Of a stretch of DNA of 10,511 nucleotides, positions 1 through 6,369 are shown piece by piece. Positions within the stretch are counted from its first letter, which is position 1. Every line of letters begins with the position of its first letter. Both the position numbers and the translations under genes were made by a program. Location of the stretch: positions 1-10,511 of the forward strand of contig CAWUTX010000034.1 in NCBI GenBank assembly GCA_963925015.1. The letters run 5' to 3'. Under the pieces are notes generated by a model that made no database searches, was not told the DNA's origin, and saw only the letters and a program-made list of their open reading frames with translations. Source of the stretch: JAQBXX01 sp963925015 (GTDB taxonomy: Bacteria > Pseudomonadota > Gammaproteobacteria > SURF-13).

Positions 1-167
1 CGCCGAAATGCGCTGTTGACAAAGATATACTCAATTTCGCCAGATTCGTTGTAGCGACAGTAGCCTATCGTGGTGTTGGCATCGGTAATGGTCAGAATGC
101 CCGGAGTATGATTAATAAAAATACTGCGCGAAATTGACTGAAGTTGTGGTTGCGGGGGATGGCTCAT
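1..167 (-). CDS. Probable GNAT-family N-acetyltransferase, N-terminal fragment (runs off left edge)
   Basis: An open frame starts at ATG 167-165 and runs to the window edge, giving 55 residues. After a polar start (MSHPPQPQLQ) it reads ILTITDANTTIGYCRYN, then GEIEYIFVNSAFRR. This order of two beta strands, a turn and a strand ending in V-N-x-A-F-R-R matches the entry to motif A of GCN5-related acetyltransferases, where the acetyl-CoA pyrophosphate loop (R/Q-x-x-G-x-G/A) should follow. That loop lies outside the window, so the family call is an inference from one partial motif. The ATG overlaps the TGA of the DUF3429 gene as ATGA, with GAG about 9 nt upstream, so translation is probably coupled. 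The substrate cannot be told. Base composition looks more AT-rich by eye than in the nusA-pnp operon. Confidence 0.55.
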   Translation of the reverse strand, partial: MSHPPQPQLQSISRSIFINHTPGILTITDANTTIGYCRYNESGEIEYIFVNSAFR

Positions 168-616
168 ACCAAGCTCGCGCAAAGCAAAGACGTTGCACCG
201 ATTGCGGTCAGGGCGGCGCGCAAGGGAAGCAACCACGCAGGCAACGACTGCGAGCGCGCCATCATGCAATCGAACGAATAACACAGCACTAATGCCGCCG
301 CCTGTACTCGAAGTGCGGTCCACACCGGTAGTTGCAGCGACACCCAGCCAATAAGGCAGGGCAGCACACTCCAGCCATATTGCACCCATGCGCGCGCACC
401 TCGCGCACCGATGTGTACTGCGTAGCCCCAGTGAAGTGCCCCGACGTAGGACAGAATGAGCGCGCCATAGTGGGAGAGTGTGCCAAGCCAAAATGCATAC
501 CACGGCACTGGAGCGAGTGCGACCAGCAGTGCTAGCCCCACAAATGGAATTAATCCCGCGAAACCGAGCACGACTGCCGGGGGTGGCGCAGCACGCAATG
601 CAGCGAAAAGATTCAT
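164..616 (-). CDS. DUF3429 family integral membrane protein
   Basis: The protein has 150 residues, the usual size for this family, and begins MNLFAALRAAPPP. Hydrophobic segments lie at about 13-35, 41-63, 82-98, 101-118 and 127-148, predicting a small polytopic inner-membrane protein. The motif YGALILSYVGALHWG (residues 50-64) resembles the conserved Y-x-A-x-I-L-S-F-x-G-x-x-H/W-W-G stretch of DUF3429 proteins; that family assignment is from memory. No biochemical function is established for the family. The start at 616 is preferred over the longer open frame to 913, because the extra N-terminal part is an Arg-rich out-of-frame reading of the preceding gene. The ATG overlaps the stop of the upstream frame (ATGA, 613-616), with GAG about 8 nt before it. 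At the other end its TGA overlaps the start of the acetyltransferase gene. Confidence 0.75.
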   Translation of the reverse strand: MNLFAALRAAPPPAVVLGFAGLIPFVGLALLVALAPVPWYAFWLGTLSHYGALILSYVGALHWGYAVHIGARGARAWVQYGWSVLPCLIGWVSLQLPVWTALRVQAAALVLCYSFDCMMARSQSLPAWLLPLRAALTAIGATSLLCASLV

Positions 617-1053
617 TTTTTTCTCAGCGATAATGGTGGAAAAGGAAAACCTTCTGCGACGGCTACGCGTACGAGTGCTTCTTCGAACATCGCGCGAGCG
701 TAGCCGGCGGTAGGCTCGAGGTCGCGATGTAATGCGGCATCCTCGGGGCCATCCGGACAACTTCCGACCACTTTCAGCGCAGTGCCTGACAGCGATTCTG
801 CGATGCGGCCAGCGATTAGTAACGGCCCAACTAATGCTGCGCGAACCTCGCGAGCGACGACGTTGTCCGCTGCGCGTTCGCTCGGGCTGCTCCGTGGCCG
901 TGCCGCGCCGCATTACTTCCTCATACCTCGTAGCGGCAACGATATATCGTAACTGCGGATGGATCAGAATGACAGGTTGGCGAATTTGGGTAAGCTGGAG
1001 AGCAGCGCTGTCGGACGTTGCTGATGGCTTGGAGCCTCACTCAAAAGGGCCAT
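613..1053 (-). pseudogene. Unidentified gene with disrupted reading frame (two apparent frame changes)
   Basis: This fills the 460-bp gap between fetB and the DUF3429 gene. The last 300 bases (912-613) form an open frame of natural-looking protein, including DNVVAREVRAALVGPLLIAG and GYARAMFEEALVRVAVAEGF. It ends in a TGA that overlaps the next ATG by four bases, but it has no start codon before GTG 771. Just upstream it hits TAA (915-913). There the neighbouring frame takes over with plausible sequence (PVILIHPQLRYIVAATRYEE, about 970-915). Further upstream the first frame reopens with an ATG at 1053 (MALLSEAPS...) and meets TGA at 966-964. One intact gene of about 145 codons interrupted by two compensating indels, or by assembly errors, would explain this. 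I do not recognise the product. It may instead be a non-coding gap. Confidence 0.35.
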
Positions 1054-1076
1054 ATATTGCTTAGGGAAGCCCTGAT

Positions 1077-1874
1077 TTATTCAGGCCGCAAACGGTCGAG
1101 GCGCAGACGTTCACGCTCATCGAATAAGCGGCGTGCACCTAGCCATACCGCCACGAGGGTGCCAAGGCCGGTGGCGGCGGTGATCAAAAACATCACCAGT
1201 ATCTGATACTTTACCGCTTCCATCGGTGGACTGCCTGCGAGTATCTGGCCGGTCATCATGCCGGGCAGACTCACTACACCCGCTGCGGCCATGGCATTCA
1301 TGGTGGGGGTCAGTCCGACGCGCACAGCGTCACGACGCATATCGCTCACGCTCTCGGCCCATGTCTGGCCCAGCAACAATCGCGCCTCGATCTGCGCGCG
1401 CTGATACCACGCCGTCTGGGTGAGGCGGTCGAGCGCCAGAGCCACGCCGCTCATGGTGTTGCCGAGCATCATGCCGAGTAGCGGGATCGCGTATTGCGGT
1501 TCATACCATGGCGTGGTGCCGATGAGCACCGTGAGCGCCAGCAGCGTGACGGAAAACGATGAGATGAACATCGAGAACGTGCTCATCCCGAAGCCCCAGG
1601 CACCGGTATAAGCGTGGCGCTGGCGCGCGACCACCTCGCGCCCGGCGATGAGCAGCATCACGCAGGCAATGAGGGTGACCCAGCCCAGGTGAACATTGGC
1701 GAATACCGCCTTCAGCACCAGGCCGACCAGCAGCAACTGCACTGTGGTGCGTATGGCCGCAACGATGATCTCCTGCGCAATCCCGAGCCGCAGGCGCAGC
1801 GAAAGCAGGGCCAGCGCGAGCACCAGCACGGCCGCCAGCGCGAGCGACCACGGGCTCAAGGCAATGACATTCAT
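1077..1874 (-). CDS. fetB: FetB-type (UPF0014) ABC transporter permease, putative iron exporter
   Basis: The protein has 265 residues (E. coli FetB/YbbM about 259). It is very hydrophobic, with membrane segments at about 10-29, 36-57, 64-79, 92-119, 127-148, 195-212 and 222-246. Family hallmarks are visible: IPLLGMMLGNTMSGVALALD (residues 130-149), the following E-A-R-L-x-L-G stretch, and VVSLPGMMTGQILAGSPP (200-217), all strongly conserved in UPF0014/FetB. In E. coli FetAB is reported to export iron and help resist oxidative stress; applying that here rests on homology. The start codon overlaps the fetA stop (ATGA, 1871-1874), so ATPase and permease are almost certainly co-translated. The protein ends in a charged, Arg-rich cytoplasmic tail (residues 248-265). 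Confidence 0.9.
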   Translation of the reverse strand: MNVIALSPWSLALAAVLVLALALLSLRLRLGIAQEIIVAAIRTTVQLLLVGLVLKAVFANVHLGWVTLIACVMLLIAGREVVARQRHAYTGAWGFGMSTFSMFISSFSVTLLALTVLIGTTPWYEPQYAIPLLGMMLGNTMSGVALALDRLTQTAWYQRAQIEARLLLGQTWAESVSDMRRDAVRVGLTPTMNAMAAAGVVSLPGMMTGQILAGSPPMEAVKYQILVMFLITAATGLGTLVAVWLGARRLFDERERLRLDRLRPE

Positions 1875-2527
1875 GGGTTCACCAGTTTGCCGTCAGCGAG
1901 TATGCAGTGACGCGTACTGATGCGCGCGATCTGTTCCATGTCGTGACTCACCCACAGCACCGCAGCGTTGTGCTCCGCGCGATAGGCGGCGATCAGTGTC
2001 TCGACGCGGCGCACATTCTCCGCATCCAGATTGGCGCTCACCTCATCCAGCAACAGCACCTGGGGCTGATAGGTGAGCATACGCAGCAGCGCGAGCCGCT
2101 GACGTTCGCCGCTCGACAGGCGGCTCACTTGCCACGCCATCACTCCACGCTCAAATCCCAACGACTCGACCGGGATCACAGCGGCATGAAGGAAATGCTC
2201 GCCCACTGTGGGCCGCCACCAATGGCTCTCCGCCGGCAGCATGGCAACGCGTCGGCGCCACTCGTGCGCGCGCAGGTGCTGGCACTCGACGCCATCGAGC
2301 AGCACCTGCCCGGTATGCGGGTCGAGGTCGGCCATGGCGCGCAGCAGCAAGGTCTTGCCCGCGCCCGACGGGCCGGAGAGACACACGCATTCGCCTGCGT
2401 CGAGACTGAGACTGACCGGCCCGAGGTTGTGACTGACGAGGTTTTCGACGCGCAGACGCGCGTGCATGTCAGGCATGATGCTGGTGGGATGGGTTACAGC
2501 GTGCCGGGTATCGCGCATGAAATGCAT
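1871..2527 (-). CDS. fetA: FetA-type ABC transporter ATP-binding protein
   Basis: This is the cytoplasmic nucleotide-binding subunit expected to energise the FetB permease. From Met 2527 it has 218 residues. Visible motifs are Walker A GPSGAGKT (52-59), signature LSSGERQ (137-143), Walker B VLLLDE (157-162), D-loop SANLD (164-168) and the H-loop histidine H195. The Q-loop position reads LPAESHWW (97-104), so the usual glutamine appears to be Glu100. The start is uncertain. Met 2527, 2518, 2476 and 2467 are all in frame, none has a strong Shine-Dalgarno sequence, and the conserved domain begins near residue 24, so 2476 or 2467 would also fit. It is first in its cluster and divergent from the CDGSH gene, 75 bp away. 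E. coli FetA has about 225 residues. Confidence 0.85.
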   Translation of the reverse strand: MHFMRDTRHAVTHPTSIMPDMHARLRVENLVSHNLGPVSLSLDAGECVCLSGPSGAGKTLLLRAMADLDPHTGQVLLDGVECQHLRAHEWRRRVAMLPAESHWWRPTVGEHFLHAAVIPVESLGFERGVMAWQVSRLSSGERQRLALLRMLTYQPQVLLLDEVSANLDAENVRRVETLIAAYRAEHNAAVLWVSHDMEQIARISTRHCILADGKLVNP

Positions 2528-2552
2528 AGGATATTCATGAGTTGTGCTGCGC

Positions 2553-2558
2553 TATAAT
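2553..2558 (+). promoter_or_regulatory. Candidate -10 box (TATAAT) for the CDGSH gene
   Basis: A perfect TATAAT lies 44 bases before the ATG of the CDGSH gene, giving a leader of roughly 35-40 nt. No convincing TTGACA-like -35 element is found 16-18 bp upstream (the 17-bp position reads GATATT), so basal activity may be weak or depend on an activator. The 75-bp space also has to contain the control region for the divergent fetA gene. I see no clear Fur, OxyR or IscR site in it. Confidence 0.5.
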
Positions 2559-2602
2559 CGGCGGATCGGATTCCCGCTTGCTCACTGAAACTGGAGGATA
2601 TT

Positions 2603-2839
2603 ATGACAGAGGCCGTGATTGCGCAAAAATTTCCCTATATGCTGGAGCTGGAACCCGGCCAGTACTGGTGGTGCGCCTGTGGCCGCTCGGCCAAGCAGCC
2701 GTTTTGCGACGGTTCACACCAGGGCACCGACATCACGCCGGTGGCCTTCAGTCTCACGGAAAAAACCCAGGTGGCACTGTGCGGCTGCAAGCGCACGCTG
2801 ACGCCGCCTTACTGCGACGGGCAGCACAAGAAGATATAG
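2603..2839 (+). CDS. Double CDGSH-type iron-sulfur protein
   Basis: The protein has 78 residues and carries two iron-sulfur CDGSH motifs of the C-x-C-x2-(S/T)-x3-P-x-C-D-G-x-H type. The first is C24-A-C26-G-R-S29 with P33 and CDGSH at C35-H39. The second is C60-G-C62-K-R-T65 with P69 and CDGQH at C71-H75. Each set of three Cys and one His should bind a [2Fe-2S] cluster, as in mitoNEET-like proteins; two motifs in one small soluble chain is a common bacterial layout. There is no signal peptide or membrane anchor. The ATG has a near-ideal GGAGG (2593-2597) five bases upstream, suggesting efficient translation. It is divergent from fetA and convergent with pnp. The physiological role is unknown; redox, Fe-S or iron handling is an inference from cofactor and neighbour. 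Confidence 0.9.
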   Translation: MTEAVIAQKFPYMLELEPGQYWWCACGRSAKQPFCDGSHQGTDITPVAFSLTEKTQVALCGCKRTLTPPYCDGQHKKI

Positions 2840-2850
2840 GGAAGATAAGA

Positions 2851-2872
2851 CCGGGCCCTGTGCAGGGCCCGG
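2851..2872. terminator. Strong GC hairpin between convergent CDGSH gene and pnp
   Basis: CCGGGCCCTG (2851-2860) and CAGGGCCCGG (2863-2872) are perfect inverted repeats, forming about nine stable GC pairs with a tiny loop. It lies 12 bp after the CDGSH stop codon and 51 bp after the pnp stop. On the minus strand it is followed by a T-rich stretch (TCTTATCTTCCC), so it fits best as the terminator of the pnp transcript. On the plus strand no T-run follows, so intrinsic termination of the CDGSH message there would be weaker. It may also serve mainly as a 3'-end stabiliser. Confidence 0.6.
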
Positions 2873-2879
2873 TAGCTCC

Positions 2880-2902
2880 GTCACGCAGCTGCGCAGCGTG
2901 AC
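2880..2902. terminator. Second hairpin just downstream of pnp
   Basis: GTCACGC (2880-2886) and GCGTGAC (2896-2902) are inverted repeats with a 9-nt loop that is itself GC-rich. This is the first structure met by a transcript leaving pnp, 20 bp after its stop. No T-run follows on either strand, so it is more likely a stabilising 3' hairpin, or part of a tandem termination region with 2851-2872, than an intrinsic terminator alone. Confidence 0.4.
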
Positions 2903-2922
2903 CTACGATTACTATGTACAGA

Positions 2923-5004
2923 TCAATCGGTGAGCACGGCCTTCATGCTGAGGCGGATGCGGCCCTGCTTGTCGACCTCGAGCACCTTGACGCGCACCAC
3001 TTCGCCCTCGGTCAGCTTGTCGCTTACGTTCTCGACGCGCTCTTCGGAAATCTGCGAGATATGCACTAGACCGTCGCGGCCCGGCAGGATGGTGACGAAC
3101 GCGCCGAAGTCCATCAGCTTGGCCACGCGCCCTTCGTAGATGCGGCCGACTTCGACGTCGGCGGTGATCTCTTCCACGCGGCGGCGCGCTTCCAGACCGG
3201 CGGCCTTGTCCACCGAGGCGATCTTTACGGTGCCGTCGTCTACGATGTCGATGGTCGCGCCGGTTTCTTCGGTGATGGCGCGTATCGTGGCGCCGCCCTT
3301 GCCGATCACATCGCGTATCTTGTCCGGGTGTATCTTGAAGCTGATGATGCGCGGGGCGTAATCGGACATCTGGCCGCGCGCCTCGGAAAGCACCTGGTTC
3401 ATGATGCCGAGAATATGCAGACGGCCTTCCTTCGCCTGTGCCAGCGCCGCTTCCATGATCTCACGCGTGATGCCGTCGATCTTGATGTCCATCTGCAACG
3501 CCGTCACACCCTTCGCGCTGCCGGCCACCTTGAAGTCCATGTCGCCCAGATAATCTTCGTCACCCAGGATGTCGGACAGCACCGCGAAACCGTCGCCTTC
3601 CTTGATCAGGCCCATGGCGATGCCCGCGACCGGTGCCTTGAGCGGCACGCCGGCATCCATCAACGCTAGGCTGCTGCCGCACACGCTGGCCATTGAGCTC
3701 GATCCGTTCGACTCGGTGATCTCTGACACTACACGGATCACGTAGGGGAATTCGTCCGCATTCGGCATCACCGCAGCGATGCCGCGCTTGGCGAGGCGGC
3801 CGTGACCGATCTCGCGGCGCTTGGGGCTGCCCACCATGCCGGTCTCGCCGGTGCAGGAGGGTGGGAAATTGTAGTGCAGCATGAACGGCTCTTTGCGCCC
3901 GCCCTCAATGGCGTCAATGAGCTGCGCGTCGCGCCCAGTGCCGAGCGTGGCGACTACCAGCGCCTGCGTCTCGCCGCGCGTGAACAGCGCGGAACCGTGG
4001 GTGCGCGGCAACACGCCGGTGCGTACCGTGATCGGGCGTATGCTGCGCGCGTCACGTCCGTCGATGCGCGGCTCACCCTTGAGGATGCGTCCACGCACGA
4101 CTTTCTTTTCCAATGATCCGACAGCGTGCTTGACGGCATCGGCCTTACCCGACCCTTCCGGAGCCAGCTTGGCCAGAAGGGTAGCGCGAATCTCCGCCAG
4201 ACGTTGCTGACGCGCCTGCTTCTCACGCAACTGATAGGCCTCGTTGATGGCGCTCTCGCCTGCCGCTGAGACCGCAGCCAGCAGATCAGCATCCTTGGCG
4301 GTGGGCTGCCAGCTCCACGCGGGCTGGGCCGCCGCAGCGGCCAGTTCGCGGATCGCCTTGATGGCTATCTGCATCTGTTCGTGACCAAACATCACCGCGC
4401 CCAGCATCACCTCTTCCGGCAGTTCGTGCGCATCCGACTCCACCATCAGCACGGCGTTTTCAGTGCCGGCCACTACGAGATCGAGCGCCGAGCCCTGCAA
4501 CTGGGTACGGCTGGGGTTGAGTAAATATGCTCCGTCGCAATAACCGACCCGCGCGGCGCCGATGGGGCCGCTGAACGGGATACCGGAAAGGGCCACCGCC
4601 GCTGATGCACCGAGCAGGGCCGGAATATCCGAATCGATCTCCGGATCAATCGACACCACGGTGGCAATCACCTGCACTTCATTGAGAAAGCCCTTGGGGA
4701 ACAGCGGGCGCAGCGGGCGGTCGATCAGGCGTGAGGTGAGGGTTTCCTTTTCGCTCGGACGCCCTTCGCGCTTAAAAAAGCCGCCGGGGATTTTGCCGGC
4801 GGCGTAGGTGCGTTCCTGGTAGTTGACGGTGAGCGGAAAGAAGTCACGCCCCTCCTTCACTTCCTTGAGGCCGACCGCAGTCACCATCACCACGGTGTCG
4901 CCCATACTGATCATGACGGCGCCGGAGGCCTGGCGCGCTATCTCGCCGGTTTCGATAGTGACCGCATGGTCACCGTACTGAAAGGTCTTTTTGATGGAGG
5001 GCAC
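2923..5004 (-). CDS. pnp: Polyribonucleotide nucleotidyltransferase (PNPase)
   Basis: This cytoplasmic, phosphorolytic 3'-to-5' exoribonuclease acts in mRNA decay and partners RNase E in the degradosome in many gammaproteobacteria. Its 693 residues compare with about 711 in E. coli. The order is first RNase PH-like core (about 5-225, with FFKREGRPSEKE), helical linker (about 240-305), second RNase PH core (about 310-540), KH domain (about 553-612, GKGG loop at 568-571) and S1 domain (about 619-690). The catalytic-core aspartate cluster GDEDYLGDMD at 481-490 is intact. The start is GTG (5004-5002), with AAGGA eight bases upstream and the family-typical beginning xPSIKKTFQYG. It is the last gene of the operon, 66 bp after rpsO. 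A hairpin at the rpsO end may mediate processing or control, as the rpsO-pnp leader does in E. coli (inference). Confidence 0.97.
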   Translation of the reverse strand: MPSIKKTFQYGDHAVTIETGEIARQASGAVMISMGDTVVMVTAVGLKEVKEGRDFFPLTVNYQERTYAAGKIPGGFFKREGRPSEKETLTSRLIDRPLRPLFPKGFLNEVQVIATVVSIDPEIDSDIPALLGASAAVALSGIPFSGPIGAARVGYCDGAYLLNPSRTQLQGSALDLVVAGTENAVLMVESDAHELPEEVMLGAVMFGHEQMQIAIKAIRELAAAAAQPAWSWQPTAKDADLLAAVSAAGESAINEAYQLREKQARQQRLAEIRATLLAKLAPEGSGKADAVKHAVGSLEKKVVRGRILKGEPRIDGRDARSIRPITVRTGVLPRTHGSALFTRGETQALVVATLGTGRDAQLIDAIEGGRKEPFMLHYNFPPSCTGETGMVGSPKRREIGHGRLAKRGIAAVMPNADEFPYVIRVVSEITESNGSSSMASVCGSSLALMDAGVPLKAPVAGIAMGLIKEGDGFAVLSDILGDEDYLGDMDFKVAGSAKGVTALQMDIKIDGITREIMEAALAQAKEGRLHILGIMNQVLSEARGQMSDYAPRIISFKIHPDKIRDVIGKGGATIRAITEETGATIDIVDDGTVKIASVDKAAGLEARRRVEEITADVEVGRIYEGRVAKLMDFGAFVTILPGRDGLVHISQISEERVENVSDKLTEGEVVRVKVLEVDKQGRIRLSMKAVLTD

Positions 5005-5060
5005 GGATGGATTCCTTCGGCGATGGACGGCAAATCAGCTGTGGACGGTAAAGTAACGCA

Positions 5061-5085
5061 GGTCTGCTATTTATTTACGCAGACC
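5061..5085 (-). promoter_or_regulatory. Hairpin spanning the rpsO stop codon, upstream of pnp
   Basis: GGTCTGC and GCAGACC (5061-5067 and 5079-5085) are perfect 7-bp inverted repeats around an AT-rich 11-nt loop (5068-5078). On the mRNA the left arm lies in the last rpsO codons (Gly-Leu-Arg), and the loop holds the final Lys codon and the TAA stop. The sequence after it is not a clean U-run, so an intrinsic terminator is doubtful. In E. coli the rpsO-pnp junction carries a terminator and RNase processing sites; a similar attenuation or processing role is possible here. Confidence 0.5.
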
Positions 5086-5340
5086 CAGTCGTTGAATAAG
5101 TTTGCGGTAACTCTCCACATTCTTCCTTTTGAGGTAATCGAGCAGCTTGCGCCGCTGGCTCACCATGCGCAGCAAACCCTGACGCGAGTGGTGGTCGTGG
5201 ATGTGCGCCTTGAAGTGACCGGACAACTGGTCAATGTGGGTGGACAGCAACGCGACCTGTACCTCGGGCGAACCGGTGTCGATGGCGGAACGCTGGTAGT
5301 CCTTTACAACCTTGCTCTTCAGTTCAACATTGAGCGGCAT
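5071..5340 (-). CDS. rpsO: 30S ribosomal protein S15
   Basis: The protein has 89 residues, exactly the bacterial S15 length. It carries the family landmarks DTGSPEVQVALLSTHIDQL (about 21-39), HxxDHHSRxGLLxMVxxRRKLLDYLK in the middle, and C-terminal YRKLIQRLGLRK. S15 is a primary binder of the 16S rRNA central domain and is needed to assemble the 30S platform. The start at 5340 (MPLNVELK) has AGGAG seven bases upstream. An in-frame non-canonical start at 5370 would add ten residues not found in the family. A likely own promoter lies 44-72 bp upstream. The stop codon is in the loop of a hairpin shared with the spacer before pnp. In E. coli S15 represses its own translation; no equivalent pseudoknot was identified here. 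Confidence 0.97.
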   Translation of the reverse strand: MPLNVELKSKVVKDYQRSAIDTGSPEVQVALLSTHIDQLSGHFKAHIHDHHSRQGLLRMVSQRRKLLDYLKRKNVESYRKLIQRLGLRK

Positions 5341-5383
5341 GCTCGACTCCTGATATCTATATTCAATCAAATGAGAGCGGACT

Positions 5384-5412
5384 ATTCTAGCGGAAAAGGC
5401 CGCCGATGAAAA
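5384..5412 (-). promoter_or_regulatory. Candidate sigma70 promoter for rpsO-pnp
   Basis: Read on the minus strand, TTTTCA (5412-5407) and TAGAAT (5389-5384) are separated by exactly 17 bp. They match the TTGACA and TATAAT consensus at 4/6 and 5/6 positions. The site sits in the 99-bp gap between truB and rpsO and would give a leader of about 35-40 nt. E. coli also has a promoter just before rpsO inside this operon, which supports the reading. Confidence 0.55.
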
Positions 5413-5439
5413 GGCGAATGCCGCTTCAATTTACCTTGG

Positions 5440-6369
5440 TTACCCCTTGGCAATCAGGCGGCGCGGGGCGACGCGGCCATCATCCAGCATTTCCCCCATA
5501 CCGATAAAATGGTCGTCGGCCCCGTAGAGTGAGACCCAGCCCGCCGTCGGGGCCTGCGGCACAAACACCGCCTGGCCGCGTTGCAGGTAATAGGCCGTGT
5601 CCTCCGACAGCCTCACCTGGGGCCAGCCTTCCAGCGCGGTTTGCATGGGCAGCAACAGCGCATCGAACTCCGCCGGATCATGCAGCGCCTGCAAGGACTC
5701 CAGCGTGACCGTGTGTGCAACGCTGAAATTGCCAAACCCAGTGCGGCGCAAGGCGGTGACATGGGCCCCGCAGCCGAGGCGCGCACCGATATCCTCCACC
5801 AAAGTGCGGATATAGGTGCCCTTGGAACACGCCACCTCGAGCGCCAGCTCATCAGCGGCGTAGTGCAGCAGATGTAGTTCGTGAATGGTGATGGTGCGCG
5901 GCGCGCGTTCGACCGAGAGGCCACGGTGGGCGAGCTTGTAAAGCGGCTGGCCCTGCTGCTTGAGCGCGGAGTGCATGGGTGGCACCTGCTGTTGCTCGCC
6001 CAGAAAGTCCGTCAGCACGTGCGCAAGTGTGGCGCCGGAATATTCCTCAACATGGCGCACCTCGCGTATCTCGCCCTCCGCATCGCCGGTGGTGGTGGTG
6101 ACGCCGAGCTTGCAGCGCACCTCATAACGCTTGCCGGTGTTAAGCAGAAAGCCCGCGACCTTGGTCGCCTCGCCGAAACACAGCGGTAACAGACCGCTGG
6201 CCAGCGGATCAAGGCTGCCGCAATGCCCGGCCTTGCGCGCCTGATAGAGACGCTTGGCGATTTGCAGCGCCGCGTTGGAGGTGATGCCGGAGGGTTTATC
6301 GAGCAGCAGAATACCGTCTACGTCGCGCCCCTTGGCGGCGCGACGCGGCGGCTGCTCAGGGTTTGTCAT
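5440..6369 (-). CDS. truB: tRNA pseudouridine(55) synthase TruB
   Basis: TruB makes pseudouridine 55 in the T-loop of tRNAs and also acts as a tRNA chaperone. From ATG 6369 the protein has 309 residues (E. coli 314). It shows the family start GRDVDGILLLDKPSGITSN, then KAGHCGSLDPLASGLLP carrying the catalytic aspartate (D54 from this start), the KRYEV strand, and CSKGTYIRTLVEDIG. The C-terminal PUA-like domain begins near residue 245. The usual GHTG before the catalytic loop is GHCG here. Which start is used is unclear. ATG 6369 overlaps the rbfA end by 14 nt, while an in-frame GTG at 6387 would add six residues; neither has a good Shine-Dalgarno sequence, so re-initiation after rbfA is likely. 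It is followed by the rpsO promoter region. Confidence 0.95.
   Translation of the reverse strand: MTNPEQPPRRAAKGRDVDGILLLDKPSGITSNAALQIAKRLYQARKAGHCGSLDPLASGLLPLCFGEATKVAGFLLNTGKRYEVRCKLGVTTTTGDAEGEIREVRHVEEYSGATLAHVLTDFLGEQQQVPPMHSALKQQGQPLYKLAHRGLSVERAPRTITIHELHLLHYAADELALEVACSKGTYIRTLVEDIGARLGCGAHVTALRRTGFGNFSVAHTVTLESLQALHDPAEFDALLLPMQTALEGWPQVRLSEDTAYYLQRGQAVFVPQAPTAGWVSLYGADDHFIGMGEMLDDGRVAPRRLIAKG

Noticed and set aside
164..913. Longer 249-residue version of the DUF3429 protein starting at 913.
   Set aside because: The extra 99 residues are Arg/Ser-rich and look like an out-of-frame reading of the preceding gene; the family-sized protein starts at 616 at an ATGA junction.
732..1064. 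Plus-strand open frame of 110 codons in the fetB-DUF3429 gap.
   Set aside because: Composition is Arg/Cys-rich and low in typical coding character; it lies antisense to the better minus-strand frames, with no Shine-Dalgarno sequence.
2528..2602. Possible Fur, OxyR or IscR operator in the fetA-CDGSH intergenic region.
   Set aside because: Only short direct repeats (ATCGG twice) and no recognisable palindrome were seen; not enough to support a site.
5071..5370. rpsO with a 10-residue N-terminal extension from 5370.
   Set aside because: S15 is 89 residues with the start at 5340, which has AGGAG correctly spaced; the extension covers the leader and lacks an ATG.
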